A stretch of 64,000 bases of DNA, taken from NCBI GenBank assembly GCA_016704345.1, contig JADJAH010000038.1, positions 1 through 64,000 of the forward strand, written 5' to 3'. Of this stretch, positions 55,118 to 63,840 are shown in pieces; position 1 is the first letter of the stretch; the number at the start of each line of letters is the position of its first letter. The DNA comes from Ignavibacteria bacterium. Its GTDB lineage: Bacteria; Bacteroidota; Ignavibacteria; Tepidaquicellales; Tepidaquicellaceae. The position numbers and the translations under genes are program-made. The notes beneath the pieces were generated by a model. The model did not search any database. It was not told the origin of the DNA and was given only the letters and a program-made list of their open reading frames with translations.

Positions 55118-56876
55118 TTAGTACTTTCTTTCCATTGGTTGATAATTAGTAATTACAACCGGCTTGTATCGAAGTTCCGGTCTGTCATTTTCTCTTAAGT
55201 ATGCAAATGTATGCTTCATCCAATTACTGTCATCTCTTATTGGAAAGTCTTCTCTGGTATGAGCCCCGCGGCTCTCAAGCCGTGCATAAGCGCTGTACAC
55301 TGTTGCCTCTGCACTATCCAAGAGGTTGTGAAGCTCAAGCGCTCCGATCAGCTCTGTATTGAATACTTTTCCTTTGTCTTGCAGAAAAACATTCTTTGCT
55401 CTTCTTCTGAGATCTTCGAGTATATCAATCATTTTTCTCAGATCTTCTTCATTTCTGAATATTCCGCAGAGTTCCATCATATTGTTCTGAAGTTCTGTAC
55501 GAAGGTTGGAGATCTTTTCGGTGCCTTGATTGTCCATTATACTGCTAATGATTTCTCGCGAACGGTCTGCAGCAGACTCGCTTATCTCATGATGCTTGGC
55601 TTCCTTAAGAAAATCCGCAATTGCCTTTCCTCCTCTTCTGCCGAATACTACGAGATCAAGAAGTGAATTAGTACCAAGCCGGTTTCCGCCGTGAACGGAT
55701 ACGCAAGCGCATTCACCTGCGGCATAGAGTCCTTTCACTATCTCACCGTTTTCATTCTTCAGCACTTCGCAATTTACATTTGTAGGAATTCCGCCCATTG
55801 CATAGTGTGCCGTTGGTTGAATTGGAATCGGATCTGTTGTAGGTTCAACTCCGAGATAAGTCCTGGCAAAGCCGGTAATTTCCGGGAGTTTTTCATCTAT
55901 GACTTCTTTGCCCAGATGCGTTAAGTCGAGGTAAACATAATCTGTTCCGTCACTTCCCTTAACGCCTCTTCCTTCGCGAATCTCAGTGATTATTGCACGG
56001 GAGACCATATCTCTCGGGGCAAGGTCTTTCACAGTCGGCGCATATCTTTCCATAAACCTTTCGCCATCTTTGTTCTTAAGAATGCCGCCTTCGCCTCTTG
56101 CAGCTTCGCTTACAAGAATGCCGAGCTTCCATAATCCTGTCGGATGAAATTGAAAGAACTCCATATCTTCAAGTGGAAGTCCTGCCCTGTAAACCAGCGC
56201 CATACCGTCGCCTGTGCCTGCATGAGCATTTGAAGTTATCCTGAATACTCTTCCGTAACCTCCTGTTGCAAAGAGAACTGCCTTTGCCTGAAAAACTGTT
56301 ATCTCGCTTGTTGCAATATCCATGGCAACTACACCTTTGCAAATCCCGTCTTCAACTATCAGGTCAGTTGCAAAATATTCCGAGAAAAAAGTTACCTGAT
56401 TTTTCAGAGAGTTTTCAAAGAGTGTCTGAAGCATCACATGTCCTGTCCTGTCGGCAGAGTAGCATGATCTCATTACCGGGACTCTCTTTGTATAAGGATC
56501 ATTCTTATCGGCAGGGTTTTGTGTGTCCTCCAAACTTCCTTTGCGCAATCTGACCTTTCTCATTTCTTGAGAAAGGCATTCCCATATGCTCGAGTTCTAT
56601 GATAGCCCTTATCGCATCTTTGCACATTACCTCAATCGAGTCCTGATCTCCGAGATAATCGCTACCTTTAACAGTATCGAATGCATGGTTTTCCCAGGAA
56701 TCCTCTTCCATATTACCGAGTGCAGCGCAGACACCGCCTTGTGCTGTTCCTGTATGCGATCGCGGTGGATATACTTTGGAGATCACGGCGCATGAATATT
56801 CTTTCGGTATTTCAACGGCAGCTCGGAGTCCCGCACCTCCGGCACCGACAATCACTACATCAAATGTTTTTATCAT
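55118..56876 (-). pseudogene. sdhA: Succinate dehydrogenase flavoprotein subunit, frameshifted
   Basis: The N-terminal FAD-binding part (56876-56505: VVIVGAGGAGLRAAVE, SHTGTAQGGVCAAL with the flavin-binding His) and the rest (ending 55118) are in different frames. The rest reads RSCYSADRTGH, FHPTGLW, GEGGILKNKDGERFMERY, TAHYAMGGIPTN and GGNRLGTNSLLDLVVFGRRGGK. The break is in a GT repeat at 56521-56526: minus-strand (AC)3 where (AC)4 would restore KFGGHTQNPADKN. Adding two bases gives 587 codons, the normal SdhA length. The rest of the protein is intact, so the break is either very recent, phase-variable or a sequence error. Confidence 0.9.
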
Positions 56877-56918
56877 TATTTGGTATCAATGTTTCAGAAA
56901 AATATTAATTGTGGAAAA

Positions 56919-58541
56919 TCAGTCGTCAAATTTTTTGATCTCTTCATACAATTCCAGCCTTCTCTTTGTTGCTTCAGGAGAATAGTCATACGAGTTTTTC
57001 AGCTCGAGATATGACAACATCGCCGCAAACTTCTTACCATTCTTTGCTGCAATCATTCCGCGATAATAGTGAATAACCGGATTGTTCACTGCATAAGCAT
57101 CGGCATCTAAAGTGTACGAATATGCCTTGTCCAGATATTGGGAAGCCTTTTCATAATTCTTATAATCTTCAAAATAGATCCTGCCCAACTGCACATAAGC
57201 ATCAACATACTCAGGATTTCTGTTAAGCAAATTTCTGTACTCCTGAACTGCCTTCTTCTTGTCATTCATCAAATGGTAAGTATTCGCAATCTGAAACTGT
57301 ATATAACTAAGTGAAGGATCTTCTGCAAGCATCTTCTTGTAAAACAAAATTGCTTTGTCGTAATTCTTTGAAGTTGAATATGCCGAAGCCAGGCTCGATG
57401 AAAGCAGATTCAGAAGACTGTCCGAATCAAATTTGTCAACTATCCCTTTGTACAAATTTTCAGCTCTTTCAAAACTGTCTGTGAACACATAAAGATCAAG
57501 AAGCTCCTGATATAGGCTGAAAGAATCGGGTTTGATCTCAATGCACTTAAGAAACGCTTTCTCTGATTTATCCAACCTAATCCTGTTTACGGAATCTTGT
57601 CTGACGACGAATGTGTCAATTATTGTCATCGTGTCTTTTTGTCGCGAGTAGAACCAATCATAAGTAAGTTGAGCGCTCAGAGTCGAAGCAATATTGTATG
57701 TTGAATTGAATATGCTCTCTTCTTTCCGGGCAATCAGCATTTCATCCGTCTCCGGGTCTGCGCTCTCAACCATTTGAATCAGATCTTTATAGTTGTTGAT
57801 CGCAACGGCAAAGTTAAGATTTCCGTAACCGGTGTAAGTGTAAGTTGTAATTCCGATCACTTCACCTTTCTTATTGAAAAGCGCACCGCCGCTATTGCCG
57901 GGGGATATTGCTGCTGTTACCTGTATGACATTTTTGAAAACCTTATCTTCGGTAAGATATGTTACCGGATCAGGAAAACTTACTTTCTCATTTTCTCTAA
58001 GCGCGGCAATTATCCCGGAAGAGATCGTATACTCAAAACCCAACGGACTTCCTATTGCAAAGACTTCCTGCCCGGCCTTCAGATCATCAGAGTTTCCTAG
58101 CTTTACAGTACTGTAAACGTTTCCGTTATGTGGATGAATTCTGATAATTGCAAAATCGTTTTTCTCATCAGCAAGAAGAAGTTCTGCGGAATGAAATTCT
58201 CCGTCGCTTGTCTTTACAATCAAGCTGTCAATCTGTTCAACCACATGATAATTTGTACAAACCAAACCATCCGGAGAAATTATGAAACCGCTGCCGTTAA
58301 GAATGGTTGTGTCTTTGTAATTTCCGGTTCCGTAATCAAAGTACTCTTGATCCCGCATCCATATTGAGATCAAGGCGGGTTTTGAAAGCTCGATTATCTG
58401 TTCGGCGTTGAGATCGTCGCCATAACTTAAGTCCTGCGAGATGGAAATGCCTGCATTCGAAAAGAACGCAAATACAATGAACAAATGCAAAAGGCGGTTC
58501 AAGCTATTATGCCGCCTTTCGAAATAAATCCGGAATTGCAA
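56919..58541 (-). CDS. HtrA-like serine protease with TPR repeats
   Basis: A 540-residue exported protein (hydrophobic LLHLFIVFAFFSNAGISIS). The trypsin-like domain (about residues 60-270) has the catalytic triad in VCTNYHVVE (His), DEKNDFAIIRI (Asp) and AAISPGNSGGALF (Ser). No PDZ domain follows. Residues about 330-535 are instead four or five TPR-like helical pairs (KAILFYKKMLAEDPSLSY, KAVQEYRNLLNRNPEYVD). The protease domain probably handles misfolded envelope proteins while the TPRs bind a partner. It lies about 40 bp upstream of sdhA on the same strand. Confidence 0.85.
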   Translation of the reverse strand: MQFRIYFERRHNSLNRLLHLFIVFAFFSNAGISISQDLSYGDDLNAEQIIELSKPALISIWMRDQEYFDYGTGNYKDTTILNGSGFIISPDGLVCTNYHVVEQIDSLIVKTSDGEFHSAELLLADEKNDFAIIRIHPHNGNVYSTVKLGNSDDLKAGQEVFAIGSPLGFEYTISSGIIAALRENEKVSFPDPVTYLTEDKVFKNVIQVTAAISPGNSGGALFNKKGEVIGITTYTYTGYGNLNFAVAINNYKDLIQMVESADPETDEMLIARKEESIFNSTYNIASTLSAQLTYDWFYSRQKDTMTIIDTFVVRQDSVNRIRLDKSEKAFLKCIEIKPDSFSLYQELLDLYVFTDSFERAENLYKGIVDKFDSDSLLNLLSSSLASAYSTSKNYDKAILFYKKMLAEDPSLSYIQFQIANTYHLMNDKKKAVQEYRNLLNRNPEYVDAYVQLGRIYFEDYKNYEKASQYLDKAYSYTLDADAYAVNNPVIHYYRGMIAAKNGKKFAAMLSYLELKNSYDYSPEATKRRLELYEEIKKFDD

Positions 58542-58569
58542 ATGTTACGAGAGATCAAAAAGGTTGTCC

Positions 58570-59382
58570 TCATTTACCTTTCCACTGTGCTTTACGTTTC
58601 TCTACGAACGCTTTCATGCCTTCAGATTTATCTTCAGTTGCGAAGAGCAGATAAAAATTCTTTCGTTCGAATTCAAGCCCGGACTCTATAGTTAGGTCAA
58701 ATGATTTCAGGATACTTTCTTTTGCGATTTGTACGGCTACTGTCGGTTTGGTGCATATCTCGCGTGACAATTCCAGCGCTTCATCGAGATAAAGATCGGT
58801 GTCAACAACTTTGGTAACTAAGCCTGCTTCAAACATTTCTGCTGCTCCCATCATTTTTCCCGTAAGTATCATTTCCATTGCTCGGGCTTTGCCTATTGCT
58901 TTTGTGAGGCGCTGAGTTCCTCCGGCTCCCGGAGTTACACCAAGATTGATTTCAGGCTGTCCGAATCTTGCGCTCTCTGATGCAACGATCATGTCGCAAG
59001 ACATCGCGAGTTCGCAACCGCCGCCGAGGGCAAATCCGCTGACTGCGGCTATGACGGGCTTCTTGATCTTTCTGATCCTGTCCCATCGTGCAAACTGATC
59101 TCTCAGGAGCATTTCAATTGCTCCAGCTTCTGCCATCTCTTTAATGTCGGCGCCTGCAGCAAACGCTTTCTTGTTGCCGGTTAAGACCATACAGCCAATT
59201 TCCGGATCTTTGTCAAAAGACTCAAGCGCTTCAACAACCTCTATCATGAGATCGATATTGAGAGCATTTAATACATCAGGGCGATTAAGTTGTATGAGGC
59301 CTGTCATGAGCGCCCCTTTGTTCTCGACTTCGGATACTAAAATATTGTTATACGGCTTCGTAAGATGATTTTTATCACTCAT
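58570..59382 (-). CDS. Enoyl-CoA hydratase (crotonase family)
   Basis: A 270-residue crotonase that hydrates trans-2-enoyl-CoA in fatty-acid or butyrate-type pathways. The oxyanion loop is KAFAAGADIKEMA. Both catalytic glutamates of classic hydratases are present: in GGGCELAMSCDMIVAS and in FGQPEINLGVTPGAGGTQRL. The C-terminal KSEGMKAFVEKRKAQWKG is also typical. No thiolase or acyl-CoA dehydrogenase gene is adjacent, so the pathway cannot be told from this window. Confidence 0.92.
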   Translation of the reverse strand: MSDKNHLTKPYNNILVSEVENKGALMTGLIQLNRPDVLNALNIDLMIEVVEALESFDKDPEIGCMVLTGNKKAFAAGADIKEMAEAGAIEMLLRDQFARWDRIRKIKKPVIAAVSGFALGGGCELAMSCDMIVASESARFGQPEINLGVTPGAGGTQRLTKAIGKARAMEMILTGKMMGAAEMFEAGLVTKVVDTDLYLDEALELSREICTKPTVAVQIAKESILKSFDLTIESGLEFERKNFYLLFATEDKSEGMKAFVEKRKAQWKGK

Positions 59383-59578
59383 TTATGTCTGTAGAAAATT
59401 TGAGGAAACTTACTCACAATGACAAAGAATTACAATTCAGTTTCTTGTTTTCAATGCTTATTAGAGTTGCACGGAAAAAGTAATTTTGAAGTCTGTCAAA
59501 ATAATGTCTGATTATAAATATATTCGCATGGCACATATGAATTTGTTAAGTGGAATATAAATGAATGGAAAGGATGAA

Positions 59579-59956
59579 ATGAGTGAGCTTAAATTTGAAG
59601 AGTTGACTTCAAGAATTATAGGATTTGCAATTGAAGTTCACAGTCACTTAGTACCCGGGTTATTGGAGTCTGTATATGAAGAGTGTATTGCTTATGAACT
59701 GGAAATTGCCGAATCAGCTTTGAACGACAAAACCAATCCCAATTATTTAAAAGAAATTATCCTCGATAAAGGATACAGAATCGATTTGCTTGTTGATGAA
59801 AAGGTAGTAATAGAGATTAAGTCAGTAGAAGCATTGAACACAGTGCACGAAGCACAAGTCTTGACTCTTATGAAACTTGCAGAGATCCCGGTAGGGCTGC
59901 TTCTGAACTTCAATGTCACTTCACTAAGAAAAGGCATCAGAAGGTTTGTGATGTAA
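59579..59956 (+). CDS. GxxExxY family protein
   Basis: About 125 residues (ATG at 59579; an upstream in-frame ATG at 59561 is possible). The family motif GxxExxY is in PGLLESVYEECIAYEL. A PD-(D/E)xK-like nuclease core follows in GYRIDLLVDEKVVIEIKSVEALNTVHEAQVLTLMKLA (D, then ExK). The stretch between the motif and the core (IAESALNDKTNPNYLKEIIL) departs from the usual sequence, and may hold compensated indels. The function is unknown; a nuclease fold is plausible. Confidence 0.8.
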   Translation: MSELKFEELTSRIIGFAIEVHSHLVPGLLESVYEECIAYELEIAESALNDKTNPNYLKEIILDKGYRIDLLVDEKVVIEIKSVEALNTVHEAQVLTLMKLAEIPVGLLLNFNVTSLRKGIRRFVM

Positions 59957-60316
59957 GAAAAATTTGCAGTCACCAAACTAGATTCACAAAACACTATAGA
60001 ACAAAGTTTACATCGAATTCTTTTGAGATTATGCAGAGTTTATTGCTGGCTTGTTTTCTGAAATAGTTGATAATGTTTTGCAGTGGCTCCCAGATTCCGT
60101 CAAGTGAACCCGTGCCTGCCCGTCTCAATGTACTTTAACTTTTAAAGAGATTAAGCAGGCGGGGATCTCCGTGTAATCATTGGAAATCTGTGTGATCATT
60201 GGAAATCTAACGGATAATTACAAAGTCTATGATGAAAGTGTGATCAGGCAAAGTTAATCCCACGTTTTATGTGTCATTTTGATTTGCAAAGTTATAATAT
60301 TGAAAAATTTTATTGT
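59957..60316. other. Intergenic region with tandem 19-bp repeat
   Basis: No gene. It contains a CCTGCCCGTCTC...GCAGGCGGGGAT imperfect palindrome (about 60114-60165) of the same type as 30792-30900. It also has two tandem 19-bp copies of GTGTRATCATTGGAAATCT (60171-60189 and 60190-60208). No ubiquitin-like or E2-like gene was found here, upstream of the E1-like gene. Confidence 0.6.
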
Positions 60317-61483
60317 ATGTCTATCAATATCGACGACGGAAGATACTCCCGGCTTGAATTAATTACCTGGTGGGATCAGGATATCTTAAAAAATGCACGT
60401 GTACTTGTTGCAGGATGCGGTGCACTTGGAAATGAGATCATAAAGAATCTGGCAATGCTCGGCATCGGTCATATTTTCGTTGCGGATATGGATAGAGTTG
60501 AAAAGAGCAATCTTACCAGAAGCATATTGTTCAGGAAGGAAGACGAAGGAAGATCAAAGGCGGTTGTTGCCAAAGAAGGTGCAAGGCATATAAATGACGA
60601 GATCGATGTGCGTGCGTTTGATGGTAACATTTTTAATCTGGGACTTGGTGTGTTCAAAGATTTCGATATAATCATTGGCGGTCTCGACAACCGCGAAGCA
60701 CGGTTATTCATTAATCAATCATGCTGGAAAGTTAACCGCCCATGGGTTGACGGAGCAATTGAAGTTCTTAACGGTGTTGCCAGGATGTTTGTGCCTCCGC
60801 AGGGAGCATGTTATGAATGCACGATGTCGGAGCTTGATTACAAGCTTATTAACAAGAGGAAGTCATGCATGTTGCTCGGCATAGATGAAATACTCGAAGG
60901 CAAAATTCCCACAACTCCCACCATTGCATCTGTCATAGCCGGCATACAAGTTCAGGAAGCAGTTAAATATCTGCACAGACGCGAAGACCTGATTCCGCTC
61001 AACGGAAAAGGATTAGTTTTCAACGGAGGAGTTAACGATTCATATATTGTTGAATACCAGAGAAATGAAGATTGTCCTTCTCACTACACCTTTGAACGAA
61101 TTGAACACCTGAATAAAAATTTTAATGAAGTAAGAGTTTCTGATATTATAGAATTTGGAATTAACATCTTCGGCAGTGAAGATTTTCAGATCGACTTCAA
61201 CAATGAAGTTGTATATGAACTTGTCAATGAAGAGAAGAGAGAAGTGACTGAACATTACGGTAACATGAATACTATGTCAGTGAAAGATGTGAAAACAAGC
61301 GACGGAAACTTTCTCAAGATAAAATCATTTAATTCACTCGGTGCAGATACCGGACTCGCAAAGAGGCTTGAACTAAAAACACTCAGCGAGCTTAAGCTGC
61401 CGCACAATGATATCCTGACTTTGAGAAAAGGTGAAGAGGAACTGCATCTCGAATTTGATAATGCGGAGGTGTTTATCAAATGA
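60317..61483 (+). CDS. E1-like ThiF-family adenylyltransferase
   Basis: A 388-residue ThiF/MoeB/E1-fold enzyme. The ATP-binding loop GCGALG is at residues 33-38. The ribose-binding Asp57, Arg68, Lys81 and catalytic-region Asp124 have the spacing of the MoeB active site. A CYEC pair (165, 168), Cys184 and Cys in the NEDCPSHY segment could bind zinc or act as the thioester Cys. The TPTIASVIAGIQVQEAVKYL helix is typical. After about residue 270 an extra beta-rich domain replaces the rhodanese or ThiS-related parts of MoeB/ThiF, so it is not an ordinary cofactor enzyme. The ATG at 60317 starts the conserved RYSRLELITWWDQ. A Prok-RING membrane protein follows 7 bp later. Confidence 0.85.
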   Translation: MSINIDDGRYSRLELITWWDQDILKNARVLVAGCGALGNEIIKNLAMLGIGHIFVADMDRVEKSNLTRSILFRKEDEGRSKAVVAKEGARHINDEIDVRAFDGNIFNLGLGVFKDFDIIIGGLDNREARLFINQSCWKVNRPWVDGAIEVLNGVARMFVPPQGACYECTMSELDYKLINKRKSCMLLGIDEILEGKIPTTPTIASVIAGIQVQEAVKYLHRREDLIPLNGKGLVFNGGVNDSYIVEYQRNEDCPSHYTFERIEHLNKNFNEVRVSDIIEFGINIFGSEDFQIDFNNEVVYELVNEEKREVTEHYGNMNTMSVKDVKTSDGNFLKIKSFNSLGADTGLAKRLELKTLSELKLPHNDILTLRKGEEELHLEFDNAEVFIK

Positions 61484-61490
61484 CTGATTA

Positions 61491-62402
61491 TTGATTAACA
61501 CTTCACCGTCATACAATTATCTTAAAGGCAAAACTTGTCCTTACTGCCAATCACCGCTGAAGAAAAATGCGGACGTGATTATCTGTTCTGTCTGCGGAAC
61601 TCCTCACCATAAGGAGTGCTGGGATGAGAATAAAGGTTGTACTACTTATGGCTGCACTCTAAATCCAACCACCGAAGATAAAGTTGTAATGCCTGATGAT
61701 GCAATTGACGTAGGCGATCAGACCGTCGAATCAATTCGTGAATCTCTGAGCCGTCCAGCACAGGAATTGTTTATAGATTGTCCTAACTGCAAGGGGAGAA
61801 TCGAAGCGCAGGCTACTTACTGCAAGCACTGCGGATATAATGTGAAAGAGAATAAATTTGATGAAGCCGTCAGCGAGTTTGAGAATGATTACAAGAAAAG
61901 ATATAAGGACAAACTAAGTGTTACACGCAAGAGGTTTTACATGACATTGGCAAGCTTAGGCATATTGCTCATATCTTTTGGTTTGCTGGGATACTTATCA
62001 GTGAAAAAGCTCAACGAATATTTTTCTTCCGACCAATACCTGCTTCGAAGCACGATCGACACATGGATAGAGGCCAGACGTGACAAAGATATCATTAAGA
62101 TGAAATCCTTCATGACTGATGATTACGAATACTATAACAAAGACGGGAAGCGGCAGGACCTCAAAGAAAGGATCAAGCGGGCAGAACAGATCTATAAGAG
62201 TAACCCTGAAGTAACTATCGGAATCTCCGACTTCAGTATCATCAATGATACTACCACTACTCCAAACGATAAGAAAGTAACATTCTTTGAAAACTTCAAA
62301 TCAGGTAAGATATCAGAAAAGGGAAACAAGACATTGAGATTGTATAAAGGCGAAGAGACAGATGAACAATGGAAGATATACAGAGAGATCTTTGAGAATT
62401 GA
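61491..62402 (+). CDS. Membrane-anchored Prok-RING protein with NTF2-like domain
   Basis: A 303-residue protein. The N-terminus is a Prok-RING-type binuclear treble clef with Cys16, Cys19, Cys32, Cys35, His40, Cys43, Cys50 and Cys55 (CPYC, CSVCGTPHHKEC, GCTTYGC). A second zinc ribbon follows (CPNC...CKHC, about residues 99-115). One membrane helix lies near 145-167 (FYMTLASLGILLISFGLLG). The C-terminal domain (about 180-303, TIDTWIEARRDKDIIKMKSF...YEYYNKDGKR) looks like an NTF2/SnoaL fold, probably outside. The TTG at 61491 lies 7 bp after the E1-like stop, so the two are coupled. The pairing suggests an E3-like or adaptor role in a ubiquitin-like modification pathway; no E2 or Ub-like gene is adjacent. 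Confidence 0.8.
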   Translation: MINTSPSYNYLKGKTCPYCQSPLKKNADVIICSVCGTPHHKECWDENKGCTTYGCTLNPTTEDKVVMPDDAIDVGDQTVESIRESLSRPAQELFIDCPNCKGRIEAQATYCKHCGYNVKENKFDEAVSEFENDYKKRYKDKLSVTRKRFYMTLASLGILLISFGLLGYLSVKKLNEYFSSDQYLLRSTIDTWIEARRDKDIIKMKSFMTDDYEYYNKDGKRQDLKERIKRAEQIYKSNPEVTIGISDFSIINDTTTTPNDKKVTFFENFKSGKISEKGNKTLRLYKGEETDEQWKIYREIFEN

Positions 62403-62541
62403 AAAGCCTGATTTCTGAGTCAGGAACACGGAAAAAACTGAGCTGTAAAATCTTAGATAGATCAGATAAGAAAAGTAATATACACATCACATTTCTCCTT
62501 AGCGATTCTCAGTTTCTTCCGTGCCCTCTAACCTTATAAAA

Positions 62542-63504
62542 TTATCTTGCAAAGAAGAAGTACGAGATCAGCAATCCTACTATGAGCGACAGACCGAAAA
62601 CCATATTGAGCTGGGCTGTCATCATAATATGTTTAGTACCGTACTCGAACCTTGCAATACCCTCCGCAGGAAATGACTCACTCATCTTTACAAGCTTCAG
62701 TGCAAGCGGAAGTGTGATAAGGGAGAGAAGTGCAAACCACGGAAGCAATCCCATTGCGGCAAAAACAAATACCGAGAGATAGGATCCGAGTATCAGGAAA
62801 TAATAAAATTTAATAGAGAGTTTTTCGCCGATCAGAATCGGTAAAGTCTTCACTCCGAATTTCCCGTCGAAATTAATATCTCTAATATTGTTTGAATGAA
62901 GTATCGCATCAATAAGCATACCGAGAGGAATGGAAAATATTACGGGCATCCAGGAGAATTCACCGGTCTGAACAATGTAAGCGCCGAGTGTCATTCCCAC
63001 ACCAAATGACAGTATCACCTGAATATCGCCGAGGGCTTTATATTTCAGCGCGATTGGTTTTGCAGTATAGAAAATTGCAGATAAGAGACCGAAGAGACTT
63101 AAATATAGAATCCACATTCCGGCCTGAGTAAAGAGATACACGCCTATTGCGAAAGCTACGATAAGTGAAATGACTGCTGCCTTTTTCATTTCCTTCAGCG
63201 ATACAAGTCCCATTGAAATTACCATTGAACCGCCGTGAGGAATACCGAGTTCTTTGTCCTCTTTGTCAATGCCTTTTTCGTAGTCATAAATGTCGTTGAT
63301 GATGTTGGTGCCTACATGCACAAGAACCGCACCGATGACGCAGAGAATGAAGTTGAAGAAATTGAAATCAAGTTGCGGATTAAGTATAACTGCGAGAACT
63401 GTACCAAAGAGAATTGGAATTATAGAAGCCGGAAATGAGTAGGCTCTTGCTGCCATCAGCCACAGGTTGATACCGGTTGGTGGAGTATTTGACGAATCTG
63501 CCAT
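62542..63504 (-). CDS. menA: UbiA-family prenyltransferase, probably MenA
   Basis: A 320-residue membrane protein with about nine helices. The two Asp-rich motifs of UbiA enzymes are seen: NIINDIYDYEKGIDKED (NDxxD) and SNNIRDINFDGKFGVKTLPI. The second, with KFGVKTL, fits MenA (1,4-dihydroxy-2-naphthoate octaprenyltransferase, menaquinone synthesis) better than UbiA or ChlG. It converges on the Prok-RING gene. Other menaquinone genes are not in the window. Confidence 0.85.
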   Translation of the reverse strand: MADSSNTPPTGINLWLMAARAYSFPASIIPILFGTVLAVILNPQLDFNFFNFILCVIGAVLVHVGTNIINDIYDYEKGIDKEDKELGIPHGGSMVISMGLVSLKEMKKAAVISLIVAFAIGVYLFTQAGMWILYLSLFGLLSAIFYTAKPIALKYKALGDIQVILSFGVGMTLGAYIVQTGEFSWMPVIFSIPLGMLIDAILHSNNIRDINFDGKFGVKTLPILIGEKLSIKFYYFLILGSYLSVFVFAAMGLLPWFALLSLITLPLALKLVKMSESFPAEGIARFEYGTKHIMMTAQLNMVFGLSLIVGLLISYFFFAR

Positions 63505-63840
63505 AGATTAAATTTAGTTTTTGGCAGCAAAATTAAACATTCACAGATTGGAATGCAATGGAAATGTTTGACAAGGCAAATTTTGGAGATGGAGATCAAG
63601 AGGAGGGGAGAAACCTCAAGTGGAGGGGAGAAACCTCAAGTGGAGGGGAGAAACCTTAACTAACCCAAGTCCTAAGTTGAAAACTAATCACTAAATTGAA
63701 AATTCATTCATAAAAAGGTAATTTGCTCGTGAATATTTTTTGTCAAATGAATCTTGAATAGTACTAATGCTTTATTGCATTAAAACTTCATAAGTAAATT
63801 CTTGACTTTAACTTCTGTGAACAATCTAACCAAAATTTCG
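63505..63840. other. Intergenic region with tandem repeat
   Basis: No gene. It holds the three-copy repeat at 63602-63658 and ends in CTAACCAAAATTTCG directly before the ATG at 63841. It should include promoters for menA (minus) and the partial gene (plus). Confidence 0.6.
63602..63658. repeat. 20-bp tandem repeat GGAGGGGAGAAACCTCAAGT
   Basis: Two perfect 20-bp copies (63602-63641) plus a third that ends as CCTTAAC. The core GGGGAGAAACCTC is identical to one arm of the inverted repeat at 42656-42690. Confidence 0.85.
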
